In this document: positions 18,719-26,609 of the stretch, piece after piece
How positions within the stretch are numbered: the first letter of the stretch is position 1
Layout: every line of letters begins with the position of its first letter
NCBI RefSeq assembly: GCF_017908035.1
Contig: NZ_JAEQMU010000001.1
Location: 1,550,001-1,614,000, forward strand
Length of the DNA stretch: 64,000 nucleotides
Origin: Sphingobacterium tabacisoli
GTDB lineage: Bacteria; Bacteroidota; Bacteroidia; Sphingobacteriales; Sphingobacteriaceae
Direction of reading: 5' to 3'
Notes under the pieces: generated by a model
The model's input: the letters and a program-made list of their open reading frames with translations, nothing else
Databases searched by the model: none
Told to the model about the DNA's origin: nothing
Made by a program: the position numbers and the translations under genes

Positions 18719-19132
18719 CTAAGCGTATTTCGGCGGTTGCCAGATTGCAGACAAGTAGGTGTTACTCTTAAAAAGATCGTTATGAACCTGTCTCTTTAAC
18801 GTACCAGATTGAGGAATTCTTTTCCTTACCTCAAATAAGAAGCTAGGCACTCCGGTACAACAGACTGTCAGCACATTATTATGTGTGATAAATGGAAGTT
18901 TCTTATCTTGATCATAATCGTCATCCTCAGGATGATTATCCAAATGGTCACCTTTATAGTGAAGAGTGATAAACTCTATAAACGTTATGTCAGGACTCTG
19001 CGCTTTATGTTCTGCGAAATGCTCTACCAATACAGGCAATTTCAACAACTGGATAAGCTCTGTTGTTGAAAGCATGTAGGTAATTAAAAACAATATAGCA
19101 AACATTTTCTTCACGAATACAAAGCTAGTCAA
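18719..19132 (-). CDS. Small conserved exported protein of metal-efflux operon
   Basis: This 137-residue protein has an N-terminal signal or anchor (KKMFAILFLITYMLSTTEL) followed by LLKLPVLVEHFAEHK, an acidic His/Asp-rich loop (HLDNHPEDDDYDQD) and a C-terminal WQPPK. Proteins with this layout often precede CzcCBA-type operons in Bacteroidota. The His/Asp loop could bind divalent metal ions in the periplasm, but no function is established. It is the first gene of the operon, 173 bases before the pump. Confidence 0.7.
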   Translation of the reverse strand: MTSFVFVKKMFAILFLITYMLSTTELIQLLKLPVLVEHFAEHKAQSPDITFIEFITLHYKGDHLDNHPEDDDYDQDKKLPFITHNNVLTVCCTGVPSFLFEVRKRIPQSGTLKRQVHNDLFKSNTYLSAIWQPPKYA

Positions 19133-19309
19133 AAATGTAAAGGCTTTTACTTAAACTAGTAATTTGAAATTATTAAAAATTAAATCAATGGATCAAAAAG
19201 CCAACTCATGAAAGCAAGGATGAATCTATCGATAATAACCTTAAAACCAATACAATGTAGAGACAAAAGACCGCATAGCTTATATACGTCGTATGTGGGC
19301 TCCATGATA

Positions 19310-20074
19310 CTATATAAAAATACTATTCTTATCGGTTAGAATCAGAGGTAAACTGTCCGTTACTAAAATTGTATTTTCATGCTGGGCCATATATCCCCCT
19401 TTATCACCAACCATAGTCCACAGGTCTGGTTGTTCGATTGCATAGGATGAGGTCGTTGAAATAAATGTTTCAATGGCCACGATTGTATTCTTCTTAAAAC
19501 GTCGCTGATCGTATCTATTCCTATAATTGAGTAATTCGTCTGGATCTTCATGTAGACTATTTCCAATCCCATGTCCACCGAGATTCTTAATGACTTTAAA
19601 GCCTCTTTTACGAGCTTCGATATCCATAATATGTCCAACATCGGAAATTTTCACCCCACCTCTAATATGTTTAATCGCTATTAACAAGATCGCTACAGAG
19701 GCATCGACCAGCGGTTGGTGATGGTTAAAATCATTCCCGACAACGAAAGAAGCGCCATTGTCCGCCCAAAATCCATTCAGCTCAGCGGAAACATCAATAT
19801 TCACTAAATTACCTTCCTCTATGATGCGGAAATCGGAGGGAACACCATGACAAAACTCATTATCTACACTGATACAGGTACAACCAGGAAAACCATAGGT
19901 CAGATAGGGAGCGGACCGTGCTCCAAATCCTGCTAGGATTTTTGCACCGAAATCATCGAGCTCTTTGGTTGTCATGCCCGGTTGAACATGTTCCTTCATT
20001 GCTTTTAACGTGTAGGCGACCGCGTCACTGACACGTTGCATCCCTATTAAATCTTCTTCTTTCTTAATCAGCAT
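19310..20074 (-). CDS. map: Type I methionine aminopeptidase
   Basis: The enzyme removes N-terminal methionine from nascent proteins. All five metal ligands of the pita-bread fold can be placed: Asp in NIDVSAELNGF, Asp in WADNGAS, His in GGHGIGNSLHEDP, Glu in AIETF and Glu in QHENT. The 254-residue length is that of a simple type I enzyme without N-terminal extension. The ADNGASF segment is a little unusual (most have GDTSRMF), so this may be a second, specialised paralogue. It stands alone and is divergent from an AraC-type gene. Confidence 0.88.
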   Translation of the reverse strand: MLIKKEEDLIGMQRVSDAVAYTLKAMKEHVQPGMTTKELDDFGAKILAGFGARSAPYLTYGFPGCTCISVDNEFCHGVPSDFRIIEEGNLVNIDVSAELNGFWADNGASFVVGNDFNHHQPLVDASVAILLIAIKHIRGGVKISDVGHIMDIEARKRGFKVIKNLGGHGIGNSLHEDPDELLNYRNRYDQRRFKKNTIVAIETFISTTSSYAIEQPDLWTMVGDKGGYMAQHENTILVTDSLPLILTDKNSIFI

Positions 20075-20108
20075 TGACTCTATTTGTTTCTATTAATAAT
20101 ATACCTTA

Positions 20109-20116
20109 CAAAGGTA
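20109..20116 (-). promoter_or_regulatory. Possible -7 promoter element for map
   Basis: On the minus strand this reads TACCTTTG, matching the Bacteroidota TAnnTTTG consensus, 35 bases before the map start. No good -33 TTTG is seen at the usual spacing. Confidence 0.35.
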
Positions 20117-20180
20117 CAGCCAGCTCTAAATCGGAGATAGTAAAAATCGGACATTTAGAAACTTAGGGAATTTTATTTCG

Positions 20181-20188
20181 TATTTTTG
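20181..20188 (+). promoter_or_regulatory. Possible -7 promoter element for AraC gene
   Basis: TATTTTTG followed by CA matches TAnnTTTG. It lies only 8 bases before the first ATG at 20197, which would make the transcript almost leaderless or favour the second ATG at 20251. The -33 box is not evident. Confidence 0.35.
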
Positions 20189-20196
20189 CATCGGAT

Positions 20197-21051
20197 ATGC
20201 CGATAAATTTTCTACAAAATATCAAATCATTATCGCTACCTGCGACAGCTATGGCGGATATTAGGTCTCTGTCAGACAACAGGATTGAAACTCGTCCTAT
20301 TTTAGGTATCTACACCTTCTCATGTGTGGATCTAGAGGGAAAGCAACCATTATTTAACGATGGAATACCATCGCTTATTCTGATGCCTAAGAAATCGGAT
20401 ACGGTACTGTTAAAAACGCCTAAAGAGCATACCCTATTAAGTGCGGCCTGGTTGTGCTGCGGTGTTATTAAAAATGTTCATTGGGAGGTACCTCCCCATC
20501 TGGAGTACATTTCAGTAATTCGTTTTAATCCTGCCTTTTTTTACAGCTTTTTCGATATAGCACCGACTGTCTTTGCTTCAAAATCTATTTGCGATCTGAA
20601 AGATCTTGTAAGTGATAGATGGATGAAAACCTTTGATCGATTTTATGAGAGAAAGACAGTAGAAAGTCGAATTTCTTTCGTTACAGAAGTGTTTTCTCCT
20701 TCTCCCAGCAACAACACAAATAGGCACGATTTTCCACAGCTACTAACCACGGCAATCGAACTGATAGATACGAAACAGGGAAATGTGGCGGTAAACAGCC
20801 TGCTCCAACAGATAGGTATAGCCAATAATCCAAAGTGGCTTCATCGGAACTTTGTGAAATATCTGGGAATATCTCCTAAAAAGTACATATCCCTACAGCG
20901 TTTTATCTATGCCTATGAGCGGTGCAAAAAAAATAATGCAAGAGACTATTTTGATGTAGCGTTGCATTTAGGATATTATGACTACAACCATTTTCTCAAG
21001 GATTTCAAAGAGTATATCGGGGCGTCCCCCACTCAATATAAATGGGACTAA
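20197..21051 (+). CDS. AraC family transcriptional regulator
   Basis: This 284-residue protein has an N-terminal cupin-like sensing region of the DUF6597 type (PSLILMPKKSDT, then ISVIRFNPAFFYSFF) and a C-terminal AraC HTH (about 185-284) ending LGYYDYNHFLKDFKEYIGASPTQY. The effector is unknown. It is divergent from the aminopeptidase gene and upstream of the SH3-domain gene, with which it overlaps slightly only if the latter uses its earliest start. Confidence 0.85.
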   Translation: MPINFLQNIKSLSLPATAMADIRSLSDNRIETRPILGIYTFSCVDLEGKQPLFNDGIPSLILMPKKSDTVLLKTPKEHTLLSAAWLCCGVIKNVHWEVPPHLEYISVIRFNPAFFYSFFDIAPTVFASKSICDLKDLVSDRWMKTFDRFYERKTVESRISFVTEVFSPSPSNNTNRHDFPQLLTTAIELIDTKQGNVAVNSLLQQIGIANNPKWLHRNFVKYLGISPKKYISLQRFIYAYERCKKNNARDYFDVALHLGYYDYNHFLKDFKEYIGASPTQYKWD

Positions 21052-21089
21052 CAGTGAGTTGGTCAATAGAACACAACATAAATTTTGAA

Positions 21090-21449
21090 ATGATGGAAAT
21101 TTGGAAAAGCATCTCTTCGCATACCACCGAATACGAAAACCCAATTAGACTATCAAAGGGAGAAATCGTCCAACTGGGTGAGCTAGCGCCTGAAGAGGAC
21201 TGGAAAGATTGGATCTGGGCCGAAAATGACAATCAACAAGGTGGATGGGTACCTATTCAGCTTATTGAAACATTAGATGACAATAAACGAGGCCTTATTT
21301 TAGAGGACTATAGCGCTAAAGAACTGAACATCAGCAAAGATGAACTGTTTGAAAAAATAAGGTCCATGAACGGTTGGTCCTGGGTTAGGAAAATAGACAA
21401 CAACGATGAAGGTTGGGTCCCAAACGAAACCATCGAAATAAACGCATAG
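21090..21449 (+). CDS. Small protein with two variant SH3-like repeats
   Basis: The ATG at 21090 gives 119 residues (MMEIWKSISSHTTEYEN). The protein is two copies of a bacterial SH3-like unit: the first runs from about residue 10 to 58 and ends GGWVPIQLIE; the second runs from about 64 to 117 and ends EGWVPNETIEI. Each carries the trailing W-V-P of the SH3 ligand groove. It has no signal peptide, so it is cytoplasmic and probably binds a protein or peptide. The partner is unknown. It starts about 40 bases after the AraC gene and is followed by a strong terminator. Confidence 0.72.
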   Translation: MMEIWKSISSHTTEYENPIRLSKGEIVQLGELAPEEDWKDWIWAENDNQQGGWVPIQLIETLDDNKRGLILEDYSAKELNISKDELFEKIRSMNGWSWVRKIDNNDEGWVPNETIEINA

Positions 21450-21458
21450 AACATGAAA

Positions 21459-21487
21459 AATGGCTCCGCTATTGTTGCGAAGCCGTT
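21459..21487 (+). terminator. Rho-independent terminator
   Basis: Hairpin AATGGCT-c-CGC / GCG-a-AGCCGTT with a 7-base loop and one internal mismatch, followed by GATTTTTC. It lies 10 bases after the SH3 gene stop. Confidence 0.75.
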
Positions 21488-21516
21488 GATTTTTCACATC
21501 GACTAAAGGAAATTAT

Positions 21517-22170
21517 TTACTGACCTATAAATTCCTGTGTGGTAAGATGTTCGCCAAAATGATGTACAATATCATTTAATACATATTCTTGCTGGTAGCG
21601 ATTAAATGCGGATGTGCCATCGGAAATTAAAAAGGTGTCGTATCCTCTTTCATGGGCATCACGCAATGTACTCTCGACACATACATGTGTAGCATATCCC
21701 ACTAAATACAGCTTCTCAATCTTATTGTTGCGTAGGTATACATCAAGATTTGACCCTGTAAAGCCACTTGCTCCTACCCGTCCGGTAACGACAAACTCAC
21801 CGTCTATTGGCTTTACACTTTCATAAAATTGAGCTCCAAATCCATTTATGGGAAACGTCCCTGCATTGGGTATCGCTTTGCGGAGGCCACTTTTTCCATT
21901 GGCCAGCTCAGGGTACCCTTTTTCGAAACGCAGTCCAACGTGAATAATTTCCATATCATTTTGGCGGGCATAGTCTAATGCTTTTTCGATATTTGCAATC
22001 GAATTGTGCATCATGTCTTTGTCTGTCACCAGCGCCCGATACAGCTTGCCCTCGCTGTGCATCCATTCATTCTGAGTCTCAATAAGTATTAAAGCCGATT
22101 TTGCCTTCGTCTGTCCTTGGGTCTGATTCATCGTCAAAAGAGTTAGAATAATTAAAAAAGTTGTTCTCAT
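21517..22170 (-). CDS. Isochorismatase-family cysteine hydrolase, exported
   Basis: The 217-residue protein has a signal peptide (MRTTFLIILTLLTMNQTQG) and the isochorismatase fold. The nucleophile is Cys164 in A-T-H-V-C-V-E-S-T. The usual catalytic Asp (L-x-x-I-D-x-Q) is Glu31 here (LILIETQNEW), and the usual Lys position reads Arg131 (VTGRVGASGF). So two of the three triad residues are replaced conservatively. Family members hydrolyse amides or vinyl ethers such as nicotinamide or isochorismate; the substrate here is unknown. It follows the NTF2-like gene by 6 bases in a two-gene operon divergent from a MerR regulator. Confidence 0.82.
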   Translation of the reverse strand: MRTTFLIILTLLTMNQTQGQTKAKSALILIETQNEWMHSEGKLYRALVTDKDMMHNSIANIEKALDYARQNDMEIIHVGLRFEKGYPELANGKSGLRKAIPNAGTFPINGFGAQFYESVKPIDGEFVVTGRVGASGFTGSNLDVYLRNNKIEKLYLVGYATHVCVESTLRDAHERGYDTFLISDGTSAFNRYQQEYVLNDIVHHFGEHLTTQEFIGQ

Positions 22171-22176
22171 TATATT

Positions 22177-22731
22177 TTATTTAAAATCAAGCTGTAAGGG
22201 ATTTACAATATGTTCGTGCGATACCTTGGCAACTGCTAGCCAGCCCTCAGGGTATTTGAGATAAGATAGGTAATCGGTAATGACCAACTCTCCTGACCTA
22301 AAGAACTGTAATTCTACAATGGCAGTATTTCCCGTAACGGCTACGACCCTTATACTATGATCGAGGTTTCTAATACCGGATCCTACTTTTTCCGGATTAC
22401 TTTTATAGGCTTCTACCAATTGCATCCAGTCTGAAAGGGCTAACCGCGTTAGATCCTGGTTTTTGGCTATGAGGATAGCGAAATCGGGATGAAAACCCCG
22501 TCTCATTTCGGCTACATCCATTCGGTTTAATGCACCATTTACATAGGTCTCTTCGACCAATCTCAGGAGTACTTGCTCGTCTTCAGTACTATCCGTCAGA
22601 AGATTATCATTCAACGATCTGAGACAGTCTTGATTGTCGCGGTGAACTATCGCTGGATCGGCGATTCCTTTCTCTGGCATGCCGGACAAAATTGTTATTA
22701 ATACCACCATACTCATAATTGTTTCTTTCAT
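22177..22731 (-). CDS. Exported NTF2-like (lumazine-binding-like) protein
   Basis: A 184-residue protein with an N-terminal signal segment. Residues about 50-180 match NTF2-like proteins of the putative lumazine-binding type: DEQVLLRLVEETYVNGALNRMD, then MRRGFHPDF, and the final strands GNTAIVELQF and DYLSYLKYPEGWLAVAKV. It may bind a small molecule or be an enzyme of the SnoaL type. It is the first gene of the operon with the isochorismatase-family hydrolase, and a palindrome 28 bases upstream probably binds the divergent MerR protein. Confidence 0.75.
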   Translation of the reverse strand: MKETIMSMVVLITILSGMPEKGIADPAIVHRDNQDCLRSLNDNLLTDSTEDEQVLLRLVEETYVNGALNRMDVAEMRRGFHPDFAILIAKNQDLTRLALSDWMQLVEAYKSNPEKVGSGIRNLDHSIRVVAVTGNTAIVELQFFRSGELVITDYLSYLKYPEGWLAVAKVSHEHIVNPLQLDFK

Positions 22732-22758
22732 GCATAAATTGAATTAAATCATCATTAA

Positions 22759-22775
22759 TTGTAGATAATTTACAA
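22759..22775. promoter_or_regulatory. Probable MerR operator, distal copy
   Basis: The 17-base near-perfect inverted repeat TTGTAGATAATTTACAA lies 28 bases before the NTF2-like start. It matches the copy at 22816-22832 at most positions; centres are 57 bases apart. Confidence 0.65.
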
Positions 22776-22815
22776 TTGCAAATTAATGGCTTTGTTTTTA
22801 TATTTACAACATTAA

Positions 22816-22832
22816 TTGTAAATAAATTACAA
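22816..22832. promoter_or_regulatory. Probable MerR operator, proximal copy
   Basis: The 17-base inverted repeat TTGTAAATAAATTACAA ends one base before the merR-type start codon at 22834. This position suggests autorepression. Confidence 0.65.
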
Positions 22833-22833
22833 A

Positions 22834-23157
22834 ATGAAAAATAACAAGGAAAGTAAAGATCTCTCATTTGACTTTGATTTTTTGGATAAATTGGTGGTCG
22901 GAATCGGTGAGGTGTCGCAGATTACCGGTATTCCAACCCGCCAAATCCGCTATTGGGAGGAAAAAAGAATTATAGACAGTCTAACGGAAGAAGAAGGTAA
23001 GAACCGTCGCTATAACTATGAAAACATTAAGAAGATGTTGCTTATAAAAGAGTTGATGGATGAAGGCTATACCTTAGATTCCGCTGCCGAAAAAGTGAAA
23101 AAGAGAATGGAGATGATTGAAAACACCTTAAATAAGCTCCAAGGCAAACAACTCTAG
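22834..23157 (+). CDS. MerR family transcriptional regulator
   Basis: The 107-residue protein has a MerR winged helix: VVGIGEVSQITGIPTRQIRYWEEKRII, then NRRYNYENIKKMLLIKELMDEGYTL, and a short C-terminal coiled coil. It lacks the cysteines of metal-sensing MerR proteins and has no effector domain, like the RacA/small MerR types. It is divergent from the NTF2-like/isochorismatase operon and probably controls it through the two palindromes in the shared promoter region. Confidence 0.85.
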   Translation: MKNNKESKDLSFDFDFLDKLVVGIGEVSQITGIPTRQIRYWEEKRIIDSLTEEEGKNRRYNYENIKKMLLIKELMDEGYTLDSAAEKVKKRMEMIENTLNKLQGKQL

Positions 23158-23363
23158 CACATTGTAACATGGCTCGAAGAATGAACTTCTTCCTCTTCCC
23201 TATTTTGTTATCAGAATAGCACTTGTAATAAGATAAAAAATGTTATGTTAAATAAAGCGCATTCAATCCAAATGATCCTCTATATAATAATCCCCTCATT
23301 GGATTAGGCAAAAAGTAATTCCAGACTTTTTTACCTAACTTTACGAGAAATAAAATGTGTACC

Positions 23364-23726
23364 ATGAATAGAAGATATTGGAGCATATTGCTCATGGGTG
23401 CTATAGTAAGCACTACGGCTTGTCAAAGTAATAGTAAACAGGCTTCGGAAAATCAATCTACGACAATTGAAAAGACCGTTGGTTCTGATGAGGCTAATAT
23501 AGTTATCGATTCGTTGACAGATGATAAAGGAAATACGTTGAATATGACCTTTGATAATGTCGCTGGCACCGCAACATTTGTCTTTCATAAAGACACGATA
23601 CTCCTCAAACAAGATACTACTGCTTCAGGCGTTCAGTACAGTAACGAGAACTATACGTTTACCGAGCATCATGCAGAAGCCATACTCACAAAAAATGGTA
23701 CTGTAGTGTTTTTTAAAAGTAAATAA
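23364..23726 (+). CDS. MliC-like lipoprotein (lysozyme inhibitor family)
   Basis: Started at 23364, this is a 120-residue lipoprotein (signal MNRRYWSILLMGAIVSTTAC). The mature part matches the MliC/PliC eight-stranded fold: GNTLNMTFDN, then TATFVFHKDTILLKQ, then A-S-G-V-Q-Y-S-N-E-N-Y, then a final H-A-E-A-I-L. MliC proteins inhibit c-type lysozyme by placing conserved Ser and Lys residues in its active site; the serine of the SG-x-Y motif is present, the second residue is less certain. It could protect against host or competitor lysozyme, or simply be a surface protein. Confidence 0.72.
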   Translation: MNRRYWSILLMGAIVSTTACQSNSKQASENQSTTIEKTVGSDEANIVIDSLTDDKGNTLNMTFDNVAGTATFVFHKDTILLKQDTTASGVQYSNENYTFTEHHAEAILTKNGTVVFFKSK

Positions 23727-23757
23727 TGATTGGGCTATAGCATAAATACGGTAAAAA

Positions 23758-24432
23758 ATGGATCAAGAACTGATCAAAAAAATACACGACAGGAAACATT
23801 ATTATGAAAATGTCGAGGCACTGGAAAGTCACCTAGACCGTTTTTTCGAACGTGATGAAATCACGGTATTTCATGAAATGCTATCATTGGATTTCCATCT
23901 GGATGTCTATTTTATACAACCAAAGGATAGAAAATATAACCTGCTCATTACCTCTGGTATGAGTTTACTGGAAATGCAGGTTCCTGAAGGTATCGAGAAC
24001 AGGGAAAGCTATGCTTTTGCTGAATTGATGCTTCTGCTTCCCAAAAGCACAAAATTTGGCGAAGTCTTTCCTAGTGAAAGTAAAAACGACTGGATAATTG
24101 GGATGATGAAAGATATGGCAAGGTTTCCTCACCACCGGGATACTTTTTTGACCGAGGGGCATACCTTGCAAGCATGGTACGATATTGCGGAACCCTATGA
24201 CGAATCCACTTCTTTTACAAGTTGCCTACTCCTCCCCTCAGCTACTTTTGACGAAGATTTCATGGAAATAAAAAGTGGTAACAGAATTATTAATCTCTAT
24301 AGTTTGTTCCCACTATATAAAAATGAACTAGAATATAAGATACAGCATGGCTACGGTAAACTATTTGATTTACTAGTGGAAGCCGATGTAGAAGAAATAT
24401 TTGATAACGAACGTCCAAACATTGTCGATTAA
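23758..24432 (+). CDS. Suppressor-of-fused (SUFU) domain protein
   Basis: A 224-residue cytoplasmic protein with the bacterial SUFU domain across most of its length: DVYFIQPKDRKYNLLITSGMSLLEM, then YAFAELMLLLP, then NDWIIGMMKDMARFPH and LLLPSATFDEDF. Bacterial SUFU proteins are often found as immunity proteins in polymorphic-toxin loci, but this one has no toxin neighbour. It starts 31 bases after the MliC-like gene and is followed 17 bases later by a GNAT gene. Confidence 0.82.
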   Translation: MDQELIKKIHDRKHYYENVEALESHLDRFFERDEITVFHEMLSLDFHLDVYFIQPKDRKYNLLITSGMSLLEMQVPEGIENRESYAFAELMLLLPKSTKFGEVFPSESKNDWIIGMMKDMARFPHHRDTFLTEGHTLQAWYDIAEPYDESTSFTSCLLLPSATFDEDFMEIKSGNRIINLYSLFPLYKNELEYKIQHGYGKLFDLLVEADVEEIFDNERPNIVD

Positions 24433-24449
24433 GGTCTTGGGAAGTTGCT

Positions 24450-24950
24450 ATGGAAAAGAGTAAGATAACGTATACTAAATATACAGCCCCGGATTTCAGT
24501 ATTTTCGAAACTTTGGTTTACGACGATGATATCATGCGTTATATTTCGGGTCAGGCACTCTCAGAAAAGCAAGCAAGGAACAAGTTTGACTCAATTCTGA
24601 GTATTAATGGTCAGGAGGAAAACCTAGGGTATTTTAAGGTGTATGATGCGAACGGTGATTTTTTAGGAGACTGTAAATTAGAACGTTGTAAAGAGGATTC
24701 GTCGAAGCTAGAGGTTGGATATATTCTTAAAAAAAATTACTGGGGCCTAGGGTATGGCACGCAGCTGTGTACAGCAATGCTAACCTTAGCAAATGATTTT
24801 TACCCAAACCACGATATCATTGGTATTATAGACCCTGATAATATTGCCTCAAAAAGGCTCTTGGAAAAATTTGGATTTGAGTCCTTCTTTATTGGTATGG
24901 AAGATGAACTTCCTACTGAAAAGTTAATTCTGAAACGTGCAATACTATAA
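24450..24950 (+). CDS. GNAT family N-acetyltransferase
   Basis: The 166-residue protein resembles RimJ/RimL-type acetyltransferases: LEVGYILKKNYWGLGYGTQL contains the acetyl-CoA pyrophosphate loop (x-x-G-x-G-T), followed by DNIASKRLLEKFGFE, the usual C-terminal N-x-x-S-x-x-x-x-x-K-x-G-F motif. It should acetylate an amino group of a protein or small molecule; the substrate is unknown. It ends 19 bases before the convergent aminoglycoside nucleotidyltransferase gene. Confidence 0.88.
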   Translation: MEKSKITYTKYTAPDFSIFETLVYDDDIMRYISGQALSEKQARNKFDSILSINGQEENLGYFKVYDANGDFLGDCKLERCKEDSSKLEVGYILKKNYWGLGYGTQLCTAMLTLANDFYPNHDIIGIIDPDNIASKRLLEKFGFESFFIGMEDELPTEKLILKRAIL

Positions 24951-24969
24951 GAGCTAAGAAAAAACAGCC

Positions 24970-25749
24970 TCAATCCGCCAAGATGAATTTTATAGACTGT
25001 TTTGCAAAATTGACGAAAGTGGTCATCTCTTTTGGATTTTGGACCAGTTCCTCTTTGTCTCCTGTTATATATTGCTGTCTAGCCTTGGCGACTAAGGACT
25101 GATAAACTATCGGAACTCGATCAATCAACCAGTTCGATGCCTCTTCTTTAGAAGTAATCTTGCCCATCGATGCGCTAAACCAGATTCGCGCAATCGTCAA
25201 TATAACATTTCTTTCATCCCCCACCCAATCGTCTTCGGTATTCCATATATCCAAGGTAGTCTGAAGGGTGCGTAAGAAATCTTGATTTGGTACGGGTTCA
25301 AAAAGTGCAACAGCATGTAAACCAACAATAGGAATACTAGCTGTTCTAAGTTTCTTGATCAAGATACATAAATCTATATCGACCAAAGCCGGTTCAACAA
25401 CTCCCTCCAGGATATCATCTCTCAGCCACTCGCCAAATTGCATCTCCCGCCGTGGTGGATATTTCCAAGGTACGATATCATGATAGTTGACAACGGTAAC
25501 CTCCAATGCACGCATGCTAGGATCTGTCCCAGGGCTCGCTGAGCATGCTAAAAGGGCCTGCATTAATTTTACACGAATTTTATCTGCCATCTGTTTGTCT
25601 ATGGTCACGAACAAATCAATGTCGCTGTAAGGTTTCAAACCTCCGTCTAACACAGACCCATACAGATGAATAGCCAACAAAGAGTCTTCAAGATAGGTCT
25701 TGATCTCGGCACAGGCTTTGAAAAGCTGTTCGCTATCGAACAAGCTCAT
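24970..25749 (-). CDS. AadA-like aminoglycoside nucleotidyltransferase
   Basis: The protein closely follows AadA (ANT(3'')) along its length. The nucleotidyltransferase core is LYGSVLDGGLKPYSDIDLF, with the two Asp metal ligands, followed by ALEVTVV with the catalytic-base glutamate and PRREMQFGEWLRDDILEG. The C-terminal helical half has WVGDERNVILTIARIWFS. AadA adenylates streptomycin and spectinomycin; this homologue may do the same but could act on another compound. The start at 25749 gives 259 residues, the AadA length; an ATG at 25782 is possible. No integron, attC site or transposon is next to it, so it looks chromosomal and intrinsic. Confidence 0.87.
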   Translation of the reverse strand: MSLFDSEQLFKACAEIKTYLEDSLLAIHLYGSVLDGGLKPYSDIDLFVTIDKQMADKIRVKLMQALLACSASPGTDPSMRALEVTVVNYHDIVPWKYPPRREMQFGEWLRDDILEGVVEPALVDIDLCILIKKLRTASIPIVGLHAVALFEPVPNQDFLRTLQTTLDIWNTEDDWVGDERNVILTIARIWFSASMGKITSKEEASNWLIDRVPIVYQSLVAKARQQYITGDKEELVQNPKEMTTFVNFAKQSIKFILAD

Positions 25750-25995
25750 ATTTAAATCATTAAGCGGGCTATCTGAGTGCATTAAAAATAATGTTAAAAA
25801 AAGTATAACGAGCTACCATCCTCTCGCCAATATAACTATTAAATTGCTGTTTTCCCATTAATTGAAAGCAGACCTCAAGTAGAACGTGCAAGTTATTATA
25901 TTTCCTCCATAAAAATATCCAAATGGATGGAGAGAGCTACAAAACTTGCTTTTGTATTCCGTTGCAATTATATTGCGTATAAAGGCGAATTTACG

Positions 25996-26003
25996 TAGGT
26001 TTG
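25996..26003 (+). promoter_or_regulatory. Possible promoter of mepB-type gene
   Basis: TAGGTTTG matches TAnnTTTG, with TTG 20 bases upstream (25973-25975) as a possible -33 element. The ATG at 26008 follows within 5 bases, so the transcript would be nearly leaderless. Confidence 0.35.
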
Positions 26004-26007
26004 ATAG

Positions 26008-26505
26008 ATGACTTTGGAACTTCAACTATTACAGGGTACGATATGGGATCCCCTTGGCTTAAAAGTTTCTGATCCCGTACCTGACAAGGAAGCTACTGAA
26101 TATATGGGCTGTGACTTTCTTGTTAAAGGATTGCATGTGAAATTTCGAAAAGCAAAAATCACCCCCAAGAAAACGGGTCTATTTGTTACTCTTTGGCAAC
26201 GCGACTCCAAAGGGAAGACAATTCCTTTTCATCAGAACCACCCTACGGAACTATACATTATCATGACGGAGCAATCCGAAAAAAATGGTTTTTTCATATT
26301 TCCGAAACAGGCTTTGGTACTTGCTAATATTCTGAGTACGGATCATAAGGAAGGAAAACGAGGTTTTCGCCTTTATACGCCATGGGACACGACCAATAAC
26401 CGTCAAGCGATGAAGAGTCAACAATGGCAATCTAACTATTTTTTTGAAACAGATCTACCTGTAGACAAAATGATAACTAGGTTAAAAGCTATACTCCCTT
26501 CCTAA
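26008..26505 (+). CDS. mepB: MepB family protein
   Basis: A 165-residue protein that follows the MepB family pattern: FRKAKITPKKTGLFVTLWQRDSKG, then IPFHQNHPTELYIIMTE, then GFFIFPKQALVLANIL and a final KRGFRLYTPWD with Q-A-M-K-S-Q-Q-W. MepB is encoded in the Staphylococcus aureus mepRAB multidrug-efflux operon, but its biochemical role is not known. Here there is no MATE pump (MepA) or MepR beside it. It is a single gene flanked by unrelated genes. Confidence 0.87.
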   Translation: MTLELQLLQGTIWDPLGLKVSDPVPDKEATEYMGCDFLVKGLHVKFRKAKITPKKTGLFVTLWQRDSKGKTIPFHQNHPTELYIIMTEQSEKNGFFIFPKQALVLANILSTDHKEGKRGFRLYTPWDTTNNRQAMKSQQWQSNYFFETDLPVDKMITRLKAILPS

Positions 26506-26569
26506 AAGGATTACTATTAAGGAAACGAATAACTTGTCATTTGCAAAGTTTCTATATCCATCACTTTGT

Positions 26570-26577
26570 TAAATTTG
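26570..26577 (+). promoter_or_regulatory. Possible promoter of SRPBCC gene
   Basis: TAAATTTG matches TAnnTTTG and lies 32 bases before the start at 26610, a good leader length. A TTTG upstream at 26540-26543 is at 26 bases, longer than usual. Confidence 0.4.
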
Positions 26578-26609
26578 CGTTTAAGAACTTTTCATAAATC
26601 CTAAAAGAC

